This document shows, piece by piece, positions 17,696 through 27,198 of a stretch of 64,000 bases of DNA (position 1 is its first letter; the number at the start of each line of letters is the position of its first letter). The stretch is from Anaerococcus lactolyticus ATCC 51172 (lineage in GTDB: Bacteria; Bacillota; Clostridia; Tissierellales; Peptoniphilaceae). A program made the translations under genes and the position numbers. The stretch covers positions 1 through 64,000 of the forward strand of contig NZ_GG666044.1 in assembly GCF_000156575.1 (NCBI RefSeq). The letters are read 5' to 3'. The notes below the pieces were generated by a model. That model did no database searches. It was not told where the DNA came from and was given only the letters and a program-made list of their open reading frames with translations.

Positions 17696-17704
17696 AAATT
17701 AGAA

Positions 17705-17734
17705 AAGCCTTAAAGTGAAACCACTTTAAGGCTT
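17705..17734. terminator. Bidirectional terminator
   Basis: A 13-base perfect stem (AAGCCTTAAAGTG with its complement) and a 4-base loop sits between convergent genes. It has T-rich and A-rich flanks, so it can stop the ybaK operon and the CoA-transferase gene. Confidence 0.88.
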
Positions 17735-17738
17735 ATTT

Positions 17739-19088
17739 TTATATTCTCTTGTTGGTATTTCTCCAAATACCTATTTCTTCTGCTGCCTTGATGAGCTCAT
17801 CCCTGTTATCTGGGTGGGCTAGGCTTACAAGGGCTTCTGCTGCTTGCCAGGTTGTTAGACCCTTGAAGTTTACAATACCTTGTTCAGTTGCTATATAGTG
17901 GGTATTGCTTCTTACAGCTGTGGCTTGAGTGCCTGGTGCGAAAGTTGGTACGATGTTAGAAATTCTCTTGCCATCCTTGTCTACTCTTGATGAGTTAAGG
18001 GCGATTATTGACCTACCTCCCTTTGACCTATAAGCACCAAGAACAAAGTCTAGGGCCCCGCCTGCTCCTGAAATATGTTTAGTTCCAATAGATTCAGCAG
18101 AGATTTGTCCCCAAAGGTCTACTTGTAAAACTGTATTGATTGATACAAAGTTATCAAGGGATGCTATTACATCAATATCATTTACATAGTCAACAGGAGC
18201 TGCCATTAGTTCTTCGTTATCATCTATATAATCATATAGTTCTTGGCTACCTGCTGCAAAGGCATAGGTTTGACGACCAACATCTATATTTTTCTTGCGT
18301 CCTGTGATCCTACCTGCTAGAGCCATTTCCCTAAAGGCGTCTACATACATTTCTGAGTGAACTCCGAGGTCTTTTAGGTCTGATTTTGCAATTTCTGATC
18401 CTATAGCGTTTGGTAATCCACCAATACCAATTTGAATAGTATCTCCATCACGGAGCATATCTACTACGTAGCTTGCTGCCTTAAGTTCCTCTTCACCAAA
18501 GCTTGCTTTTGGAAGGGTTAACATTGGATAATTTGTTGATTGGTAAACATAGTCAACATCTTTGATATTTATAAAGTTATCATATCCACCTAGGGCTCTT
18601 GGAACATTTTCATTTATTTCAAGTATTACCTTATCAGCTGTTTCAAACGATGCCATAGCGTGACTTACAGACACACCAAAGTTGAAGTTTCCATGCTTAT
18701 CCATTGGACTAACTTGGAAAACTGAAACTGCAGCTTTTGGAGCATTTTCTCTTATATATCTTGGTAGCTCACTATATTTGATTGGAATAAAGAAAGCGTT
18801 GTGGTCTTTTGAGTTGATTAACTTTCTTTCTATGCCTGATGAGTGCCAAGAATGATAGGTAATGTGTTCTCCTGTTGGGTCAGCTGAAGCTGTAGGTGAA
18901 TTATAAGCAAGGATTCCTCCCCTGACCTTTACATCTTTTAATTCATTTACTCTATCAGCTAAGGCCTTGTCAAAGTCAACTGGTGTTAGAGCACACCATC
19001 CCATTTCCACCCAGTCGCCGTCCTTTACCATCGCTGCCGCTTCTTTTACGGTGATCAATTTTTCTTCATACATTTTTTTGAAATCCAT
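17739..19088 (-). CDS. Butyryl-CoA:acetate CoA-transferase (acetyl-CoA hydrolase/transferase family)
   Basis: 449-residue class I CoA-transferase. It probably moves CoA from butyryl-CoA to acetate, giving butyrate and acetyl-CoA. The GIGGLPNAIG oxyanion loop is at about residue 222. It is followed by HSEMYVD, where the family places its catalytic glutamate. A glycine-rich GAGGALDFVLGAY motif occurs near residue 345. Family length and the neighbouring crt-hbd-thl and bcd-etfBA operons point to the butyryl enzyme. 4-hydroxybutyrate or propionate CoA-transferase activity cannot be excluded. A terminator separates it from thl, so it probably has its own promoter. Confidence 0.85.
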   Translation of the reverse strand: MDFKKMYEEKLITVKEAAAMVKDGDWVEMGWCALTPVDFDKALADRVNELKDVKVRGGILAYNSPTASADPTGEHITYHSWHSSGIERKLINSKDHNAFFIPIKYSELPRYIRENAPKAAVSVFQVSPMDKHGNFNFGVSVSHAMASFETADKVILEINENVPRALGGYDNFINIKDVDYVYQSTNYPMLTLPKASFGEEELKAASYVVDMLRDGDTIQIGIGGLPNAIGSEIAKSDLKDLGVHSEMYVDAFREMALAGRITGRKKNIDVGRQTYAFAAGSQELYDYIDDNEELMAAPVDYVNDIDVIASLDNFVSINTVLQVDLWGQISAESIGTKHISGAGGALDFVLGAYRSKGGRSIIALNSSRVDKDGKRISNIVPTFAPGTQATAVRSNTHYIATEQGIVNFKGLTTWQAAEALVSLAHPDNRDELIKAAEEIGIWRNTNKRI

Positions 19089-19196
19089 ATATTCCCCTTT
19101 ATAGTATCGTTTTCTTAATATATTTTATATATACCCATAATTACAAATTATTATCAATCTATTCTATGTATTTTAAATTTTTTTGCTAAATAGACA

Positions 19197-19235
19197 AAAA
19201 AAGGCATGCAGATAAGAATTACCTGCACACCTTAA
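19197..19235 (-). terminator. Terminator of crt-hbd-thl operon
   Basis: On the minus strand GGTGTGCAG and CTGCATGCC form a nine-pair stem including G-U pairs, with an 11-base loop and a run of T. It lies just downstream of the thiolase stop codon. Confidence 0.75.
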
Positions 19236-19243
19236 AATTTATC

Positions 19244-20425
19244 TTATCTTTCTACTATAACTGCAGTACCCATACCGCCACCTATACAAAGTGTTGCGAT
19301 ACCTTTTTTAGAATCTCTCTTTTGCATTTCATAAAGAAGTGTAGTTAGGATTCTTGCACCTGATGCACCAACTGGGTGACCGATTGCAATAGCTCCACCA
19401 TTTACGTTTACGATATCTGTGTTTAATCCAAGTTCTTTGATTACTGAAAGAGCTTGAGCAGCGAATGCTTCGTTAGCTTCGATTAAGTCGATATCTTCTA
19501 GAGTTAGGTTTGCTTTTTCTAGAGCTTTTCTAACTGTTGGGATTGGGCCAGTACCCATGATTTTTGGATCAACACCTTCTGTTGCGTAGCTTACGATTGT
19601 AGCAAGAGGTTTAACGCCAAGTTCTTTAGCTTTTTCTTCGCTCATTACTACTAGGCAAGCAGCACCATCATTGATACCAGAAGCGTTAGCAGCTGTAACT
19701 GTACCGTCTTTGATGAAAGCTGGTTTTAATCCAGAAATACTTTCTTTTGTAACGCCTTCTTTGATATACTCATCAGTATCAACAACTGTTACTTTTCCTT
19801 TTCTGCCTTTAACTTCCACTGGTACGATTTCGTCTTTAAATCTTCCTTCAGCTCTAGCTTTAGCAGCTTTTTGTTGGCTATCTGCAGCAAGTGCGTCTTG
19901 TTCTTCTCTTGTTAGGCCGAATTTTTCAGCTATATTTTCTGCAGTAACACCCATGTGATAGTTGTTGAATGCATCCCAAAGACCATCTTTGATCATTTCA
20001 TCTACAACTTTTTTATCACCCATTCTAGCTCCCCATCTTTCATCTGTTAATAGGTATGGAGCGTTAGACATTGATTCTGTACCACCAGCTAAAACTACAT
20101 CGCAGTCACCAGCAAGAATCATTTGAGCTGCTAGGGAAACTGATCTTAGACCTGAACCACAAACGATGTTTAGGGTCATTGCTGGTTTTTCTATTGGAAT
20201 ACCAGCATCTAAAGCGATTTGTCTAGCTATATTTTGACCGTTACCTGCTTGAAGTACACAACCAAGGATTGATTCATCTATATCTTCTGGTTTGATACCA
20301 GCTCTTTCGATTGCTGCTTTAGCTGCTACTGCACCTAATTCTCTTGCTGAAACTGTTTTGAATGCACCACCGTAAGCACCAACTGGTGTTCTTGCTGCAC
20401 TTGCTATAACTACTTTTTTTGTCAT
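19244..20425 (-). CDS. thlA: Acetyl-CoA acetyltransferase (thiolase)
   Basis: 393-residue biosynthetic thiolase condensing two acetyl-CoA into acetoacetyl-CoA, the first step to butyryl-CoA. The acylated cysteine is in [12 protein letters not shown] (about residue 88). The NEAFAAQ motif, the catalytic histidine in [10 protein letters not shown], and the second cysteine in [11 protein letters not shown] are all intact. It is the third gene of crt-hbd-thl, 35 bases after hbd. Confidence 0.96.
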   Translation of the reverse strand: MTKKVVIASAARTPVGAYGGAFKTVSARELGAVAAKAAIERAGIKPEDIDESILGCVLQAGNGQNIARQIALDAGIPIEKPAMTLNIVCGSGLRSVSLAAQMILAGDCDVVLAGGTESMSNAPYLLTDERWGARMGDKKVVDEMIKDGLWDAFNNYHMGVTAENIAEKFGLTREEQDALAADSQQKAAKARAEGRFKDEIVPVEVKGRKGKVTVVDTDEYIKEGVTKESISGLKPAFIKDGTVTAANASGINDGAACLVVMSEEKAKELGVKPLATIVSYATEGVDPKIMGTGPIPTVRKALEKANLTLEDIDLIEANEAFAAQALSVIKELGLNTDIVNVNGGAIAIGHPVGASGARILTTLLYEMQKRDSKKGIATLCIGGGMGTAVIVER

Positions 20426-20460
20426 AATTTCTCCTTTATGTTCTCTAAAATCTATTTATC

Positions 20461-21303
20461 TTATTTGCTATAATCGTAGAAGCCTTTGCCTGTTTTTCTA
20501 CCAAGGTCTCCAGCTCTTACCATTTGTCTTAATAGTGGGCATGGTCTATATTTGCTATCACCAAATTCTGTATAAAGAACTTCCATGATTGCTAAGCATG
20601 TATCAAGACCTATAAGATCTCCTAGAGCAAGAGGTCCCATTGGGTGATTTGCACCAAGTTGCATACCCTTATCAATATCTTCAACGCTTGCAAGTCCGTC
20701 AGCAAGTACGCCAACAGCTTCGTTAATCATTGGGATAAGAAGTCTATTAACAACAAAGCCTGGGCCTTCTTTAACTTCGATAGGTTGTTTGCCAAGTTTT
20801 TCAGCAAGTTCAAAAATAGCTTTGTTTGTTTCATCAGATGTGTGAAGACCTCTGATAACTTCAACAAGTTTCATAACTGGAACTGGATTGAAGAAGTGCA
20901 TACCAATTACATTTTCTGGTCTTTTTGTAACTGCAGCAATGTCTGTGATTGAAAGAGATGATGTGTTAGAAGCAAGGATTGCACCTTCTTTAACAACTTC
21001 GTCTAATTCTTTGAAAATTTCTTTTTTGAGTTTTGGATTTTCTGTTGCAGCTTCGATAACTACGTCACAATCAGCTAAATCTTTAACTTCTGTTGTGTAA
21101 GAAATATTTTTAAGAGCAGCTTCTTTAGCTTCTTCTGTCATTCTTTCTTTAGAAACTTGTTTAGCATAAGATTTTTCTATTCTAGCTTTTGCTTTTTCTA
21201 AGAATTCATCTTTGATATCTCTAACTACAACTTCATAACTTTTAGCAGCAGTTTCTACGATACCGCCACCCATGATTCCTGATCCGATTACACCTATTTT
21301 CAT
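20461..21303 (-). CDS. hbd: 3-hydroxybutyryl-CoA dehydrogenase
   Basis: 280-residue NAD(P)H-dependent enzyme reducing acetoacetyl-CoA to 3-hydroxybutyryl-CoA. The N-terminal Rossmann loop is [13 protein letters not shown]. The catalytic histidine is in [16 protein letters not shown], and the C-terminal helical domain ends [16 protein letters not shown], as is typical. It lies 12 bases after crt. Confidence 0.96.
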   Translation of the reverse strand: MKIGVIGSGIMGGGIVETAAKSYEVVVRDIKDEFLEKAKARIEKSYAKQVSKERMTEEAKEAALKNISYTTEVKDLADCDVVIEAATENPKLKKEIFKELDEVVKEGAILASNTSSLSITDIAAVTKRPENVIGMHFFNPVPVMKLVEVIRGLHTSDETNKAIFELAEKLGKQPIEVKEGPGFVVNRLLIPMINEAVGVLADGLASVEDIDKGMQLGANHPMGPLALGDLIGLDTCLAIMEVLYTEFGDSKYRPCPLLRQMVRAGDLGRKTGKGFYDYSK

Positions 21304-21315
21304 AATTTATCTCCT

Positions 21316-22095
21316 TTATTTATTTTTAAATTCAGCTTGACCTTTGTTTATGAAGGCTTGCATTCCAGATTTTTGATCTTCTGTTGAGAAGGTTAGGGCA
21401 AATAAGTTTTCTTCAACCTTAATTGCGCTATCTATATCTACTTGTCCACCAACATTTATAGCTTCTTTTGAAGCTCTAACTGCAACTGGTGCGTTGTTAG
21501 CGATTTTTTCTGCTAATTTTTGTACTGTTTCATCAAGCTTGTCAGCTTCTACGACTTCTTGAACTAAGCCAATTTCGTAAGCCTTGTCAGCTTTGATGTT
21601 TTTAGCTGTATAGATTAAATATTTTGCATATCCAGGACCTACAAGTCTTTGAAGTCTTTGGGTACCAGCAAAACCTGGAGTAATTCCAAGACCTACTTCT
21701 GGTTGACCAAATAAAGCCTTATCACTTGCTATTCTAAAATCACAGCTCATTGCGATTTCACATCCACCACCTAAGGCAAATCCGTTGATAGCAGCTATAA
21801 CTGGAATTGGTAGGCTTTCAAGTTTTCTAAATACGTGAAGTCCCTTATAACCAAATTCTTTAGCTTCTACTGGTGTAAGAGTTGACATTTCTTTAATGTC
21901 TGCTCCTGCAACAAAGCTTCTTCCTTCACCTGTAAGTATTGCTACTCTAAGATCCTTGTTAGCTCTTACTTCATCAAGAAGTGTGTTTAATTCGTCTAAT
22001 ACTTCTGAGTTAAGTGCGTTTAAAGCCTCTGGTCTATTGATAGTAATCTTTGCAATGTGACCATTAACTTCATATTTTACAGTTTTGTAAGTCAT
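21316..22095 (-). CDS. crt: 3-hydroxybutyryl-CoA dehydratase (crotonase)
   Basis: 259-residue enoyl-CoA hydratase converting 3-hydroxybutyryl-CoA to crotonyl-CoA. The first oxyanion-hole motif is FVAGADIKEM. Both catalytic glutamates are present, in ALGGGCEIAM and in GQPEVGLGITPGFAGTQRL. It is the first gene of the crt-hbd-thl operon and follows a clear sigma-A promoter with a Rex-like site. Confidence 0.95.
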   Translation of the reverse strand: MTYKTVKYEVNGHIAKITINRPEALNALNSEVLDELNTLLDEVRANKDLRVAILTGEGRSFVAGADIKEMSTLTPVEAKEFGYKGLHVFRKLESLPIPVIAAINGFALGGGCEIAMSCDFRIASDKALFGQPEVGLGITPGFAGTQRLQRLVGPGYAKYLIYTAKNIKADKAYEIGLVQEVVEADKLDETVQKLAEKIANNAPVAVRASKEAINVGGQVDIDSAIKVEENLFALTFSTEDQKSGMQAFINKGQAEFKNK

Positions 22096-22184
22096 CCATC
22101 CCCCTTAGAATAAATCGTTTACATAGTTTTTATTAGCATAAAGTCACAATTAACTTTATAACCAACATCCGTCTTATACTTCTA

Positions 22185-22212
22185 TTATAACAGTTGATAT
22201 TTTTTTGTCAAT
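22185..22212 (-). promoter_or_regulatory. Promoter of crt-hbd-thl operon
   Basis: The minus strand has TTGACA, a 16-base spacer and TATAAT, ending about 90 bases before the crt start codon. It is a strong sigma-A match, with a Rex-like palindrome just upstream. Coordinates are good to within a few bases. Confidence 0.75.
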
Positions 22213-22217
22213 CTTTT

Positions 22218-22235
22218 TTGTATAAATTTTAACAA
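22218..22235 (-). promoter_or_regulatory. Candidate Rex operator upstream of crt
   Basis: TTGTTAAAATTTATACAA on the minus strand matches the clostridial Rex pattern TTGTTAA-N4-TTAACAA at 12 of 14 specified positions. It sits immediately upstream of the -35 box. Rex senses the NADH/NAD ratio and controls such operons in related bacteria; binding here is inferred. Confidence 0.45.
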
Positions 22236-22295
22236 TTTTCAAAAAACGATTTTCAATCAACTAATGGGCTTATTCCCCCACTATGTATAAAAGAA

Positions 22296-22323
22296 AAACC
22301 ACTATTTATATAAATAGTGGTTT
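22296..22323 (-). terminator. Terminator after etfA
   Basis: A near-perfect palindrome (AAACCACTATTTA and its complement) followed on the minus strand by a T-rich tail. It ends the bcd-etfB-etfA operon before the crt promoter region. Confidence 0.88.
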
Positions 22324-22334
22324 AATTTTTTATC

Positions 22335-23336
22335 TCAGCCTTTTCTTGCTTTAATCTTTTCTGTTAAAGCAGGAACAATTTCAAATAGGTCACCAACAAT
22401 ACCATAGTCAGCTACATCGAAAATAGGTGCATCTGGGTCCTTGTTGATAGCAATAATTGTATCTGATGCGTTAATACCAGCTATATGTTGGATAGCTCCA
22501 GAAATACCTACTGCTATATATACCTTTGGTGCAACAGTTTTACCTGATTGACCAACTTGGTGAGAGTGAGAAATCCATCCAGAATCTACTAATGGACGAG
22601 ATGAACCTACAGTTGCTCCTAAGGCTTCAGCTAAGTCTTCTACTAGCTTTAAGTTACTTGGATCTCCAAGTCCACGTCCACCTGATACGATAAATTCTGC
22701 ACCAACTAAATCAACATCATCACCTTCATCTCTTGCGATAAAATCAATAATCTTGGTTCTGATATCACCAGTATATTCAATATTGTCTTCGATTTCTTCT
22801 ATATTATCTTTTCTACCAAAAGCTTCTTTAGGGAATACGCCTGGACGTACAGTACCCATTTGTGGTCTTGAATCTGGGCATAGAATTTGTGCCATTAAGT
22901 TACCACCAAAGGCAGGTCTTGTCCATTGAACATTTCCTGTTTCAGCATCAACATCAAGTTCTGTACAGTCAGCTGTTAGACCTGTGTGAAGTCTTGAAGA
23001 TACTCTTGGTCCTAAGTCTCTACCTTGGTTAGTAGCACCGATTAGGATAGTATTTGGGTTGTGTTTTTCAACAAGCTTGCATACTGCATTTGCATATACA
23101 TCAGTGTTATATTCTTTATAAATATCGCCTTCGCAAGTGATGATTGCATCAACACCGTGGTCTTTTACTTCTTCTTTAGCTTTTGATACTTCTTTTCCGA
23201 TTATTACAGCAACTAAATTTCCACCAAGAACATCAGCCATTCTTCTGCCTGGATTTAATAATTCTAGGCCTACATTAACTGCTGATCCATCTTCTTTAGT
23301 TTCAACTAATACCCATAGGTTTTTATTTTCTGACAT
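22335..23336 (-). CDS. etfA: Electron transfer flavoprotein alpha subunit
   Basis: 333-residue alpha chain of EtfAB. The N-terminal adenine-nucleotide hydrolase-like fold is followed by the C-terminal FAD domain, with [34 protein letters not shown] and the GISGAIQH motif. With Bcd it forms the complex that couples crotonyl-CoA reduction to ferredoxin reduction by flavin-based bifurcation in clostridia. It begins 9 bases after etfB. Confidence 0.96.
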   Translation of the reverse strand: MSENKNLWVLVETKEDGSAVNVGLELLNPGRRMADVLGGNLVAVIIGKEVSKAKEEVKDHGVDAIITCEGDIYKEYNTDVYANAVCKLVEKHNPNTILIGATNQGRDLGPRVSSRLHTGLTADCTELDVDAETGNVQWTRPAFGGNLMAQILCPDSRPQMGTVRPGVFPKEAFGRKDNIEEIEDNIEYTGDIRTKIIDFIARDEGDDVDLVGAEFIVSGGRGLGDPSNLKLVEDLAEALGATVGSSRPLVDSGWISHSHQVGQSGKTVAPKVYIAVGISGAIQHIAGINASDTIIAINKDPDAPIFDVADYGIVGDLFEIVPALTEKIKARKG

Positions 23337-23345
23337 AGTCCCTCC

Positions 23346-24155
23346 TTAAATAAGCTTCTTATCAACTAAAGCTGCTATAAGCTTATCTGCCGCTTCGCCA
23401 GCTTCCATATTTTCGAATATTTCGCCAACTTTTTCAACTGTTGGAGTATAAGATTTATTAACTCTTGTTGGTGAACCTTTTAGACCTATAGCTGTTTCAT
23501 CTATGCTATCTTTAAGTTCTTCAAAAGTAATTTGTCCAATAGAAGCTTTTTTAGCTTTTAATTTATTTTTGATTTTTGGATATCTTAATTCTTCATCGCC
23601 ATATTTTGTAAATGTTACTAGGGCTGGAAGAACAGATTGGATGACTTGAGCTCCACCTTCAACTTCTTTAAGAACTTTAAGTCCTTCTTCATTTAACTCT
23701 GCTGTATAAGCATAAGTTACTTGTGGAAGTCCTAAGTGTTCAGCAAGTTCTGGTCCTACTTGTGCTGTATCACCGTCGATAGCTTGTAGGCCACAGAATA
23801 CCATGTCAGGATTTCCTTCAGTTTCAGCTACTTTTTTGATAGCTTCTGATAGGATATAAGATGTTGCGAGAGTATCTGAACCACCAAATTTTTTGTCAGT
23901 TACAAGGTAAGCATTGTCAGCACCAACTGCTAGACAATCTCTTAGCATTTGATCTGCTTGTGGAGGTCCCATTGAGATTACTGTAATCTTAACTTCTGGG
24001 TCTTTATCTTTGATTCTTAGAGCTTGCTCTAAAGCGAAAGCATCGTAAGTATTAAGGATACTTGGAACGCCCTTTCTAATAAGTGTGTTTGTAACCGGAT
24101 CAATTTTGATTTCGTTTGTATCCGGAACTTGTTTAGCACATACGAATATATTCAT
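23346..24155 (-). CDS. etfB: Electron transfer flavoprotein beta subunit
   Basis: 269-residue EtfB carrying the second nucleotide/flavin site. Seen are MNIFVCAKQVPDTNEIKID at the N-terminus and the beta-subunit signature GLQAIDGDTAQVGPELAEHL near residue 120. In bifurcating Etf this subunit binds NADH and the bifurcating FAD; whether this one bifurcates is inferred from its bcd neighbour. Confidence 0.96.
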   Translation of the reverse strand: MNIFVCAKQVPDTNEIKIDPVTNTLIRKGVPSILNTYDAFALEQALRIKDKDPEVKITVISMGPPQADQMLRDCLAVGADNAYLVTDKKFGGSDTLATSYILSEAIKKVAETEGNPDMVFCGLQAIDGDTAQVGPELAEHLGLPQVTYAYTAELNEEGLKVLKEVEGGAQVIQSVLPALVTFTKYGDEELRYPKIKNKLKAKKASIGQITFEELKDSIDETAIGLKGSPTRVNKSYTPTVEKVGEIFENMEAGEAADKLIAALVDKKLI

Positions 24156-24173
24156 ATATATCTCCCTTCGATA

Positions 24174-25310
24174 TTATCTTAAAAGTGAACCGCCAACTAC
24201 CATTAACATAACCTCTGAAGTACCTTCGTAGATTTCTGTTATTTTAGCGTCTCTCATCATTCTTTCAACTTCATATTCTTTTGAATAGCCGTAGCCACCA
24301 AATAATTGAACAGCCTTTGTAGTAACATCCATAGCTACTCTTGCTGCTTTAAGTTTAGCTTCTGCTGCTGCAACTGTGTAGCTTTCGCCAGCATCTTTTA
24401 GTGTTGCTGCTTTATAAACTAAGTGACGAGCAGATTCTATATCTATAGCCATTTCAGCTAATTTGAATTGTGTATTTTGGAATTTAGCAATTGGTCTACC
24501 AAATTGTTGACGTTCTTTAACGTATTTGATTGCTTTGTTTAATGCACCTTCAGCTATACCAAGTGCTTGAGCAGCTATACCAATTCTACCACCGTCAAGT
24601 GTTTGCATAGCATATTTAAAGCCCTTACCTTCTTCGCCTAATAGGTTAGCTGCAGGTATTCTACAATCTTGGAATACTAATTCCATTGTTGAAGAAGCTT
24701 TGATACCCATCTTGTCTTCTTTTGCACCAAAGTTAAAGCCAGGAGTTCCTTTTTCTACGATGAATGCAGAAATTCCTTTTGTACCTTGAGATTTATCTGT
24801 CATTGCAAATACTACATAAGTATCAGCATGACCTGCGTTTGTGATAAAGATTTTTGAACCATTAAGAACATATTCATCACCATCTTTAACTGCTACAGTT
24901 TTTTGACCTGAAGCATCTGTACCAGCATCTGGTTCTGTTAGAGCAAAGGCACCAAGTTTTTCACCTGAAGCAAGTGGTGTAAGGAATTTTTCTTTTTGTT
25001 CTTCATTACCAAATTTATTAATGCAGTCAGCGCATAGAGATGTGTGAGCAGAAACAATAACACCTGTAGATGCGCACGCTTTAGAAAGCTCTTCTACACA
25101 TAAAATATATGTAAGTGTATCTAGACCGATTCCACCGTATTCTTCATCAAATGGAATACCAAAGAAACCTAGCTCTTGCATTTTGGCTACGTTTTCTTCT
25201 GGGAATCTGTGATTTTCGTCAATTTCGATAGCTATAGGAGCTACTTCTTTTTCAGCGAAATCTCTAAACATTTTTTGCATTTCTAATTGTTCTTCAGTTA
25301 ATTTATACAT
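24174..25310 (-). CDS. bcd: Butyryl-CoA dehydrogenase (acyl-CoA dehydrogenase)
   Basis: 378-residue FAD enzyme reducing crotonyl-CoA to butyryl-CoA with EtfAB. Family motifs include [16 protein letters not shown] and [14 protein letters not shown]. The C-terminal [18 protein letters not shown] carries the catalytic glutamate position of short-chain members. It is the first gene of bcd-etfB-etfA, with a perfect TTGACA promoter whose -10 overlaps a Rex-like palindrome. Confidence 0.95.
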   Translation of the reverse strand: MYKLTEEQLEMQKMFRDFAEKEVAPIAIEIDENHRFPEENVAKMQELGFFGIPFDEEYGGIGLDTLTYILCVEELSKACASTGVIVSAHTSLCADCINKFGNEEQKEKFLTPLASGEKLGAFALTEPDAGTDASGQKTVAVKDGDEYVLNGSKIFITNAGHADTYVVFAMTDKSQGTKGISAFIVEKGTPGFNFGAKEDKMGIKASSTMELVFQDCRIPAANLLGEEGKGFKYAMQTLDGGRIGIAAQALGIAEGALNKAIKYVKERQQFGRPIAKFQNTQFKLAEMAIDIESARHLVYKAATLKDAGESYTVAAAEAKLKAARVAMDVTTKAVQLFGGYGYSKEYEVERMMRDAKITEIYEGTSEVMLMVVGGSLLR

Positions 25311-25365
25311 TTTCTCTCCTTATAATTTTGACTTTGGATACATTATCCTAACAATTATTATCCTA

Positions 25366-25383
25366 CTGTTATTATCTTAACAA
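25366..25383 (-). promoter_or_regulatory. Candidate Rex operator over the bcd -10 box
   Basis: TTGTTAAGATAATAACAG on the minus strand fits the Rex consensus TTGTTAA-N4-TTAACAA at 12 of 14 positions and covers the -10 hexamer. Two further GATAAT repeats follow at 14-15 base spacing. Repression at low NADH is the expected logic; it is untested. Confidence 0.5.
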
Positions 25384-25402
25384 TCAATTGCTCAATTGTC
25401 AA
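25374..25402 (-). promoter_or_regulatory. Promoter of bcd-etfBA operon
   Basis: Perfect TTGACA (25397-25402), 17-base spacer and TAAGAT (25374-25379) on the minus strand, about 60 bases before the bcd start. The rest of the 394-base gap between bcd and the divergent oxidase gene is AT-rich and shows no other gene. Confidence 0.78.
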
Positions 25403-25633
25403 ATAAAAATCAAAGTCTTTTTTGAAATGACCTTGCAGCTACTATTTCAGAAGATAATTTCTTTATTTCAAGAATGTAATTAATACTAAAAATCAATATT
25501 TAATATTAATATTACTAAACAAAAACCTCTTCTCCTACTAGCATTCAACGTGATTATACCTTAAAAAAAGACCTTGTTCAATCGTTTTCTTACAATTTCA
25601 CATAATTAAGTTTATTGCCAATAATCATTATTT

Positions 25634-25662
25634 TTGCACTTTGTTAATTTATTTGTTATAAT
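25634..25662 (+). promoter_or_regulatory. Promoter of the FAD-linked oxidase gene
   Basis: TTGCAC (25634-25639), 17-base spacer and perfect TATAAT (25657-25662). The spacer contains one perfect Rex half-site TTGTTAA but no convincing second half. Confidence 0.7.
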
Positions 25663-25704
25663 CTAATTACAAGTAAATGAAAATGTTATTTTATAGGAGG
25701 TAAT

Positions 25705-27129
25705 ATGACAGTTTACAACAAAGTTAATGATGAATTCATTAACAAGCTTAGTGAGAGTGTAGAGGGAAAAGTTTTTACAGCAGACCAAATTAACGAAGAC
25801 TTTTCTCATGATGAGATGCCAATTTATGGTTCTTACCAACCAGATGTTCTAGTTGCAGCTAAATCTACAGAAGATGTTTCAAAAATTCTGAAACTATGTA
25901 ATGAGTACAAGATTCCAGTTCTTGCTCGTGGTGCTGGTTCTGGCCTTGTAGGTTCTGGCGTTGCTATAAACGGTGGAGTTATGATCGATATGCAAGGAAT
26001 GAACAAAATTCTTGAATACGATCTTGATAACCTAGTTGTTAGAGTTCAACCTGGCGTTTACTTACACGACCTTGCTGAGGATTGCCTAACTAAAGGATAT
26101 ATGTATCCACCTGATCCAGGTGAAAAATTTGCTACCCTTGGTGGTAACGTGTCAACAAACGCAGGCGGTATGAGAGCTGTTAAATACGGTACAACAAGAG
26201 ATTACGTAAGGGCTATGGAAGTTGTTCTTCCAACAGGTGAAATCACAAGATTTGGTGCTGTTGTTTCTAAAACATCAACAGGTTATTCCCTAAAAGACCT
26301 TATGGTAGGTTCTGAAGGAACCCTTGGTATCATCACAGAATTAACTCTTAAGATAGTTCCTCAAGCAAAACATACTATCTCTCTTATAGTTCCTTTTGAA
26401 TCATTAGATGAATGTATAGCTACAGTTCCAGTATTATTCAGAGCTAATCTAAAACCACAAGCTATCGAATTTATGGAAAGAAAGATAATTCTTGCTTCTG
26501 AAAAATACATTGGTAAGGAAACTTTCCCTAAGAATATAGAAGGTACAGACGTTAATGCTTACCTACTAATCACCTTTGATGGCGATAATGAAGATGAAAT
26601 TGATGTTCTTATGGAACAAGCTGCTGAATTATTAGTAGAAAACGGAGCAATAGATGTACTTGTTGCTGATACACCAAGTGCAATCAAAGATGCTTGGGCA
26701 GCAAGAAGCTCCTTCCTTGAGGCTATCAACAGCCAATACAAACTCATCGACGAATGTGACGTAGTTGTTCCAATCAACAAAATCGCACCATTCATTAACT
26801 TTGTAAATGAAATCGGCGAAAAATATGACTTTGACGTTCAATCTTTCGGTCACGCTGGTGATGGTAACCTTCATATTTACACAGTATCAAACGACGAAGA
26901 TAAACTTGATGAATTTAACAAACAAGTTCATGAATTCATGGAAGAAATCTATGCTAAGGCTTATGAATTTGGTGGACAATTATCAGGTGAACACGGTGTA
27001 GGTCACGGTAAACTTAAATACCTAAAAGAATACGAAGGCCAACTAAATACAGACCTAATGAGAGGCATAAAGAAAGTATTCGATCCAAACATGATCCTAA
27101 ACCCAGGAAAAGTTGTTTCTGCTGAATAA
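25705..27129 (+). CDS. FAD-linked oxidase, D-lactate/glycolate dehydrogenase (GlcD/LctD-like)
   Basis: 474-residue flavoenzyme of the vanillyl-alcohol-oxidase (PCMH) type. The FAD domain shows RGAGSGLVGSGVA and GGNVSTNAGGMRAVKYGTTRDYV. The C-terminal FAD-oxidase domain has FGHAGDGNLHIY and SGEHGVGHGKLKYL with the metal/substrate histidines, ending NPGKV. In Acetobacterium an LctD of this family works with Etf proteins to oxidise lactate. The adjacent etfBA makes a similar partnership possible, but that is inference. A strong GGAGG precedes ATG, and a terminator follows. Confidence 0.88.
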   Translation: MTVYNKVNDEFINKLSESVEGKVFTADQINEDFSHDEMPIYGSYQPDVLVAAKSTEDVSKILKLCNEYKIPVLARGAGSGLVGSGVAINGGVMIDMQGMNKILEYDLDNLVVRVQPGVYLHDLAEDCLTKGYMYPPDPGEKFATLGGNVSTNAGGMRAVKYGTTRDYVRAMEVVLPTGEITRFGAVVSKTSTGYSLKDLMVGSEGTLGIITELTLKIVPQAKHTISLIVPFESLDECIATVPVLFRANLKPQAIEFMERKIILASEKYIGKETFPKNIEGTDVNAYLLITFDGDNEDEIDVLMEQAAELLVENGAIDVLVADTPSAIKDAWAARSSFLEAINSQYKLIDECDVVVPINKIAPFINFVNEIGEKYDFDVQSFGHAGDGNLHIYTVSNDEDKLDEFNKQVHEFMEEIYAKAYEFGGQLSGEHGVGHGKLKYLKEYEGQLNTDLMRGIKKVFDPNMILNPGKVVSAE

Positions 27130-27156
27130 AAAAACTATTTAAAATTATAAACAAAA

Positions 27157-27191
27157 CAAAAGAGCTTAAGTCCTAGGACCTAAGCTCTTTT
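27157..27191. terminator. Bidirectional terminator between oxidase gene and hisS
   Basis: AAAAGAGCTTA and TAAGCTCTTTT arms surround a further GTCC/GGAC pairing. A/T runs on both sides allow termination of the two convergent genes. Confidence 0.88.
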
Positions 27192-27198
27192 AATTTCC

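Noticed and set aside
19089-19196. Rex operator before the CoA-transferase
   Set aside because: Only scattered TTGT/ATAA fragments are present; no palindrome with correct spacing.
26559-26874. Minus-strand open frames inside the FAD-linked oxidase gene
   Set aside because: Shadows of a well-conserved plus-strand enzyme; no ribosome binding sites.
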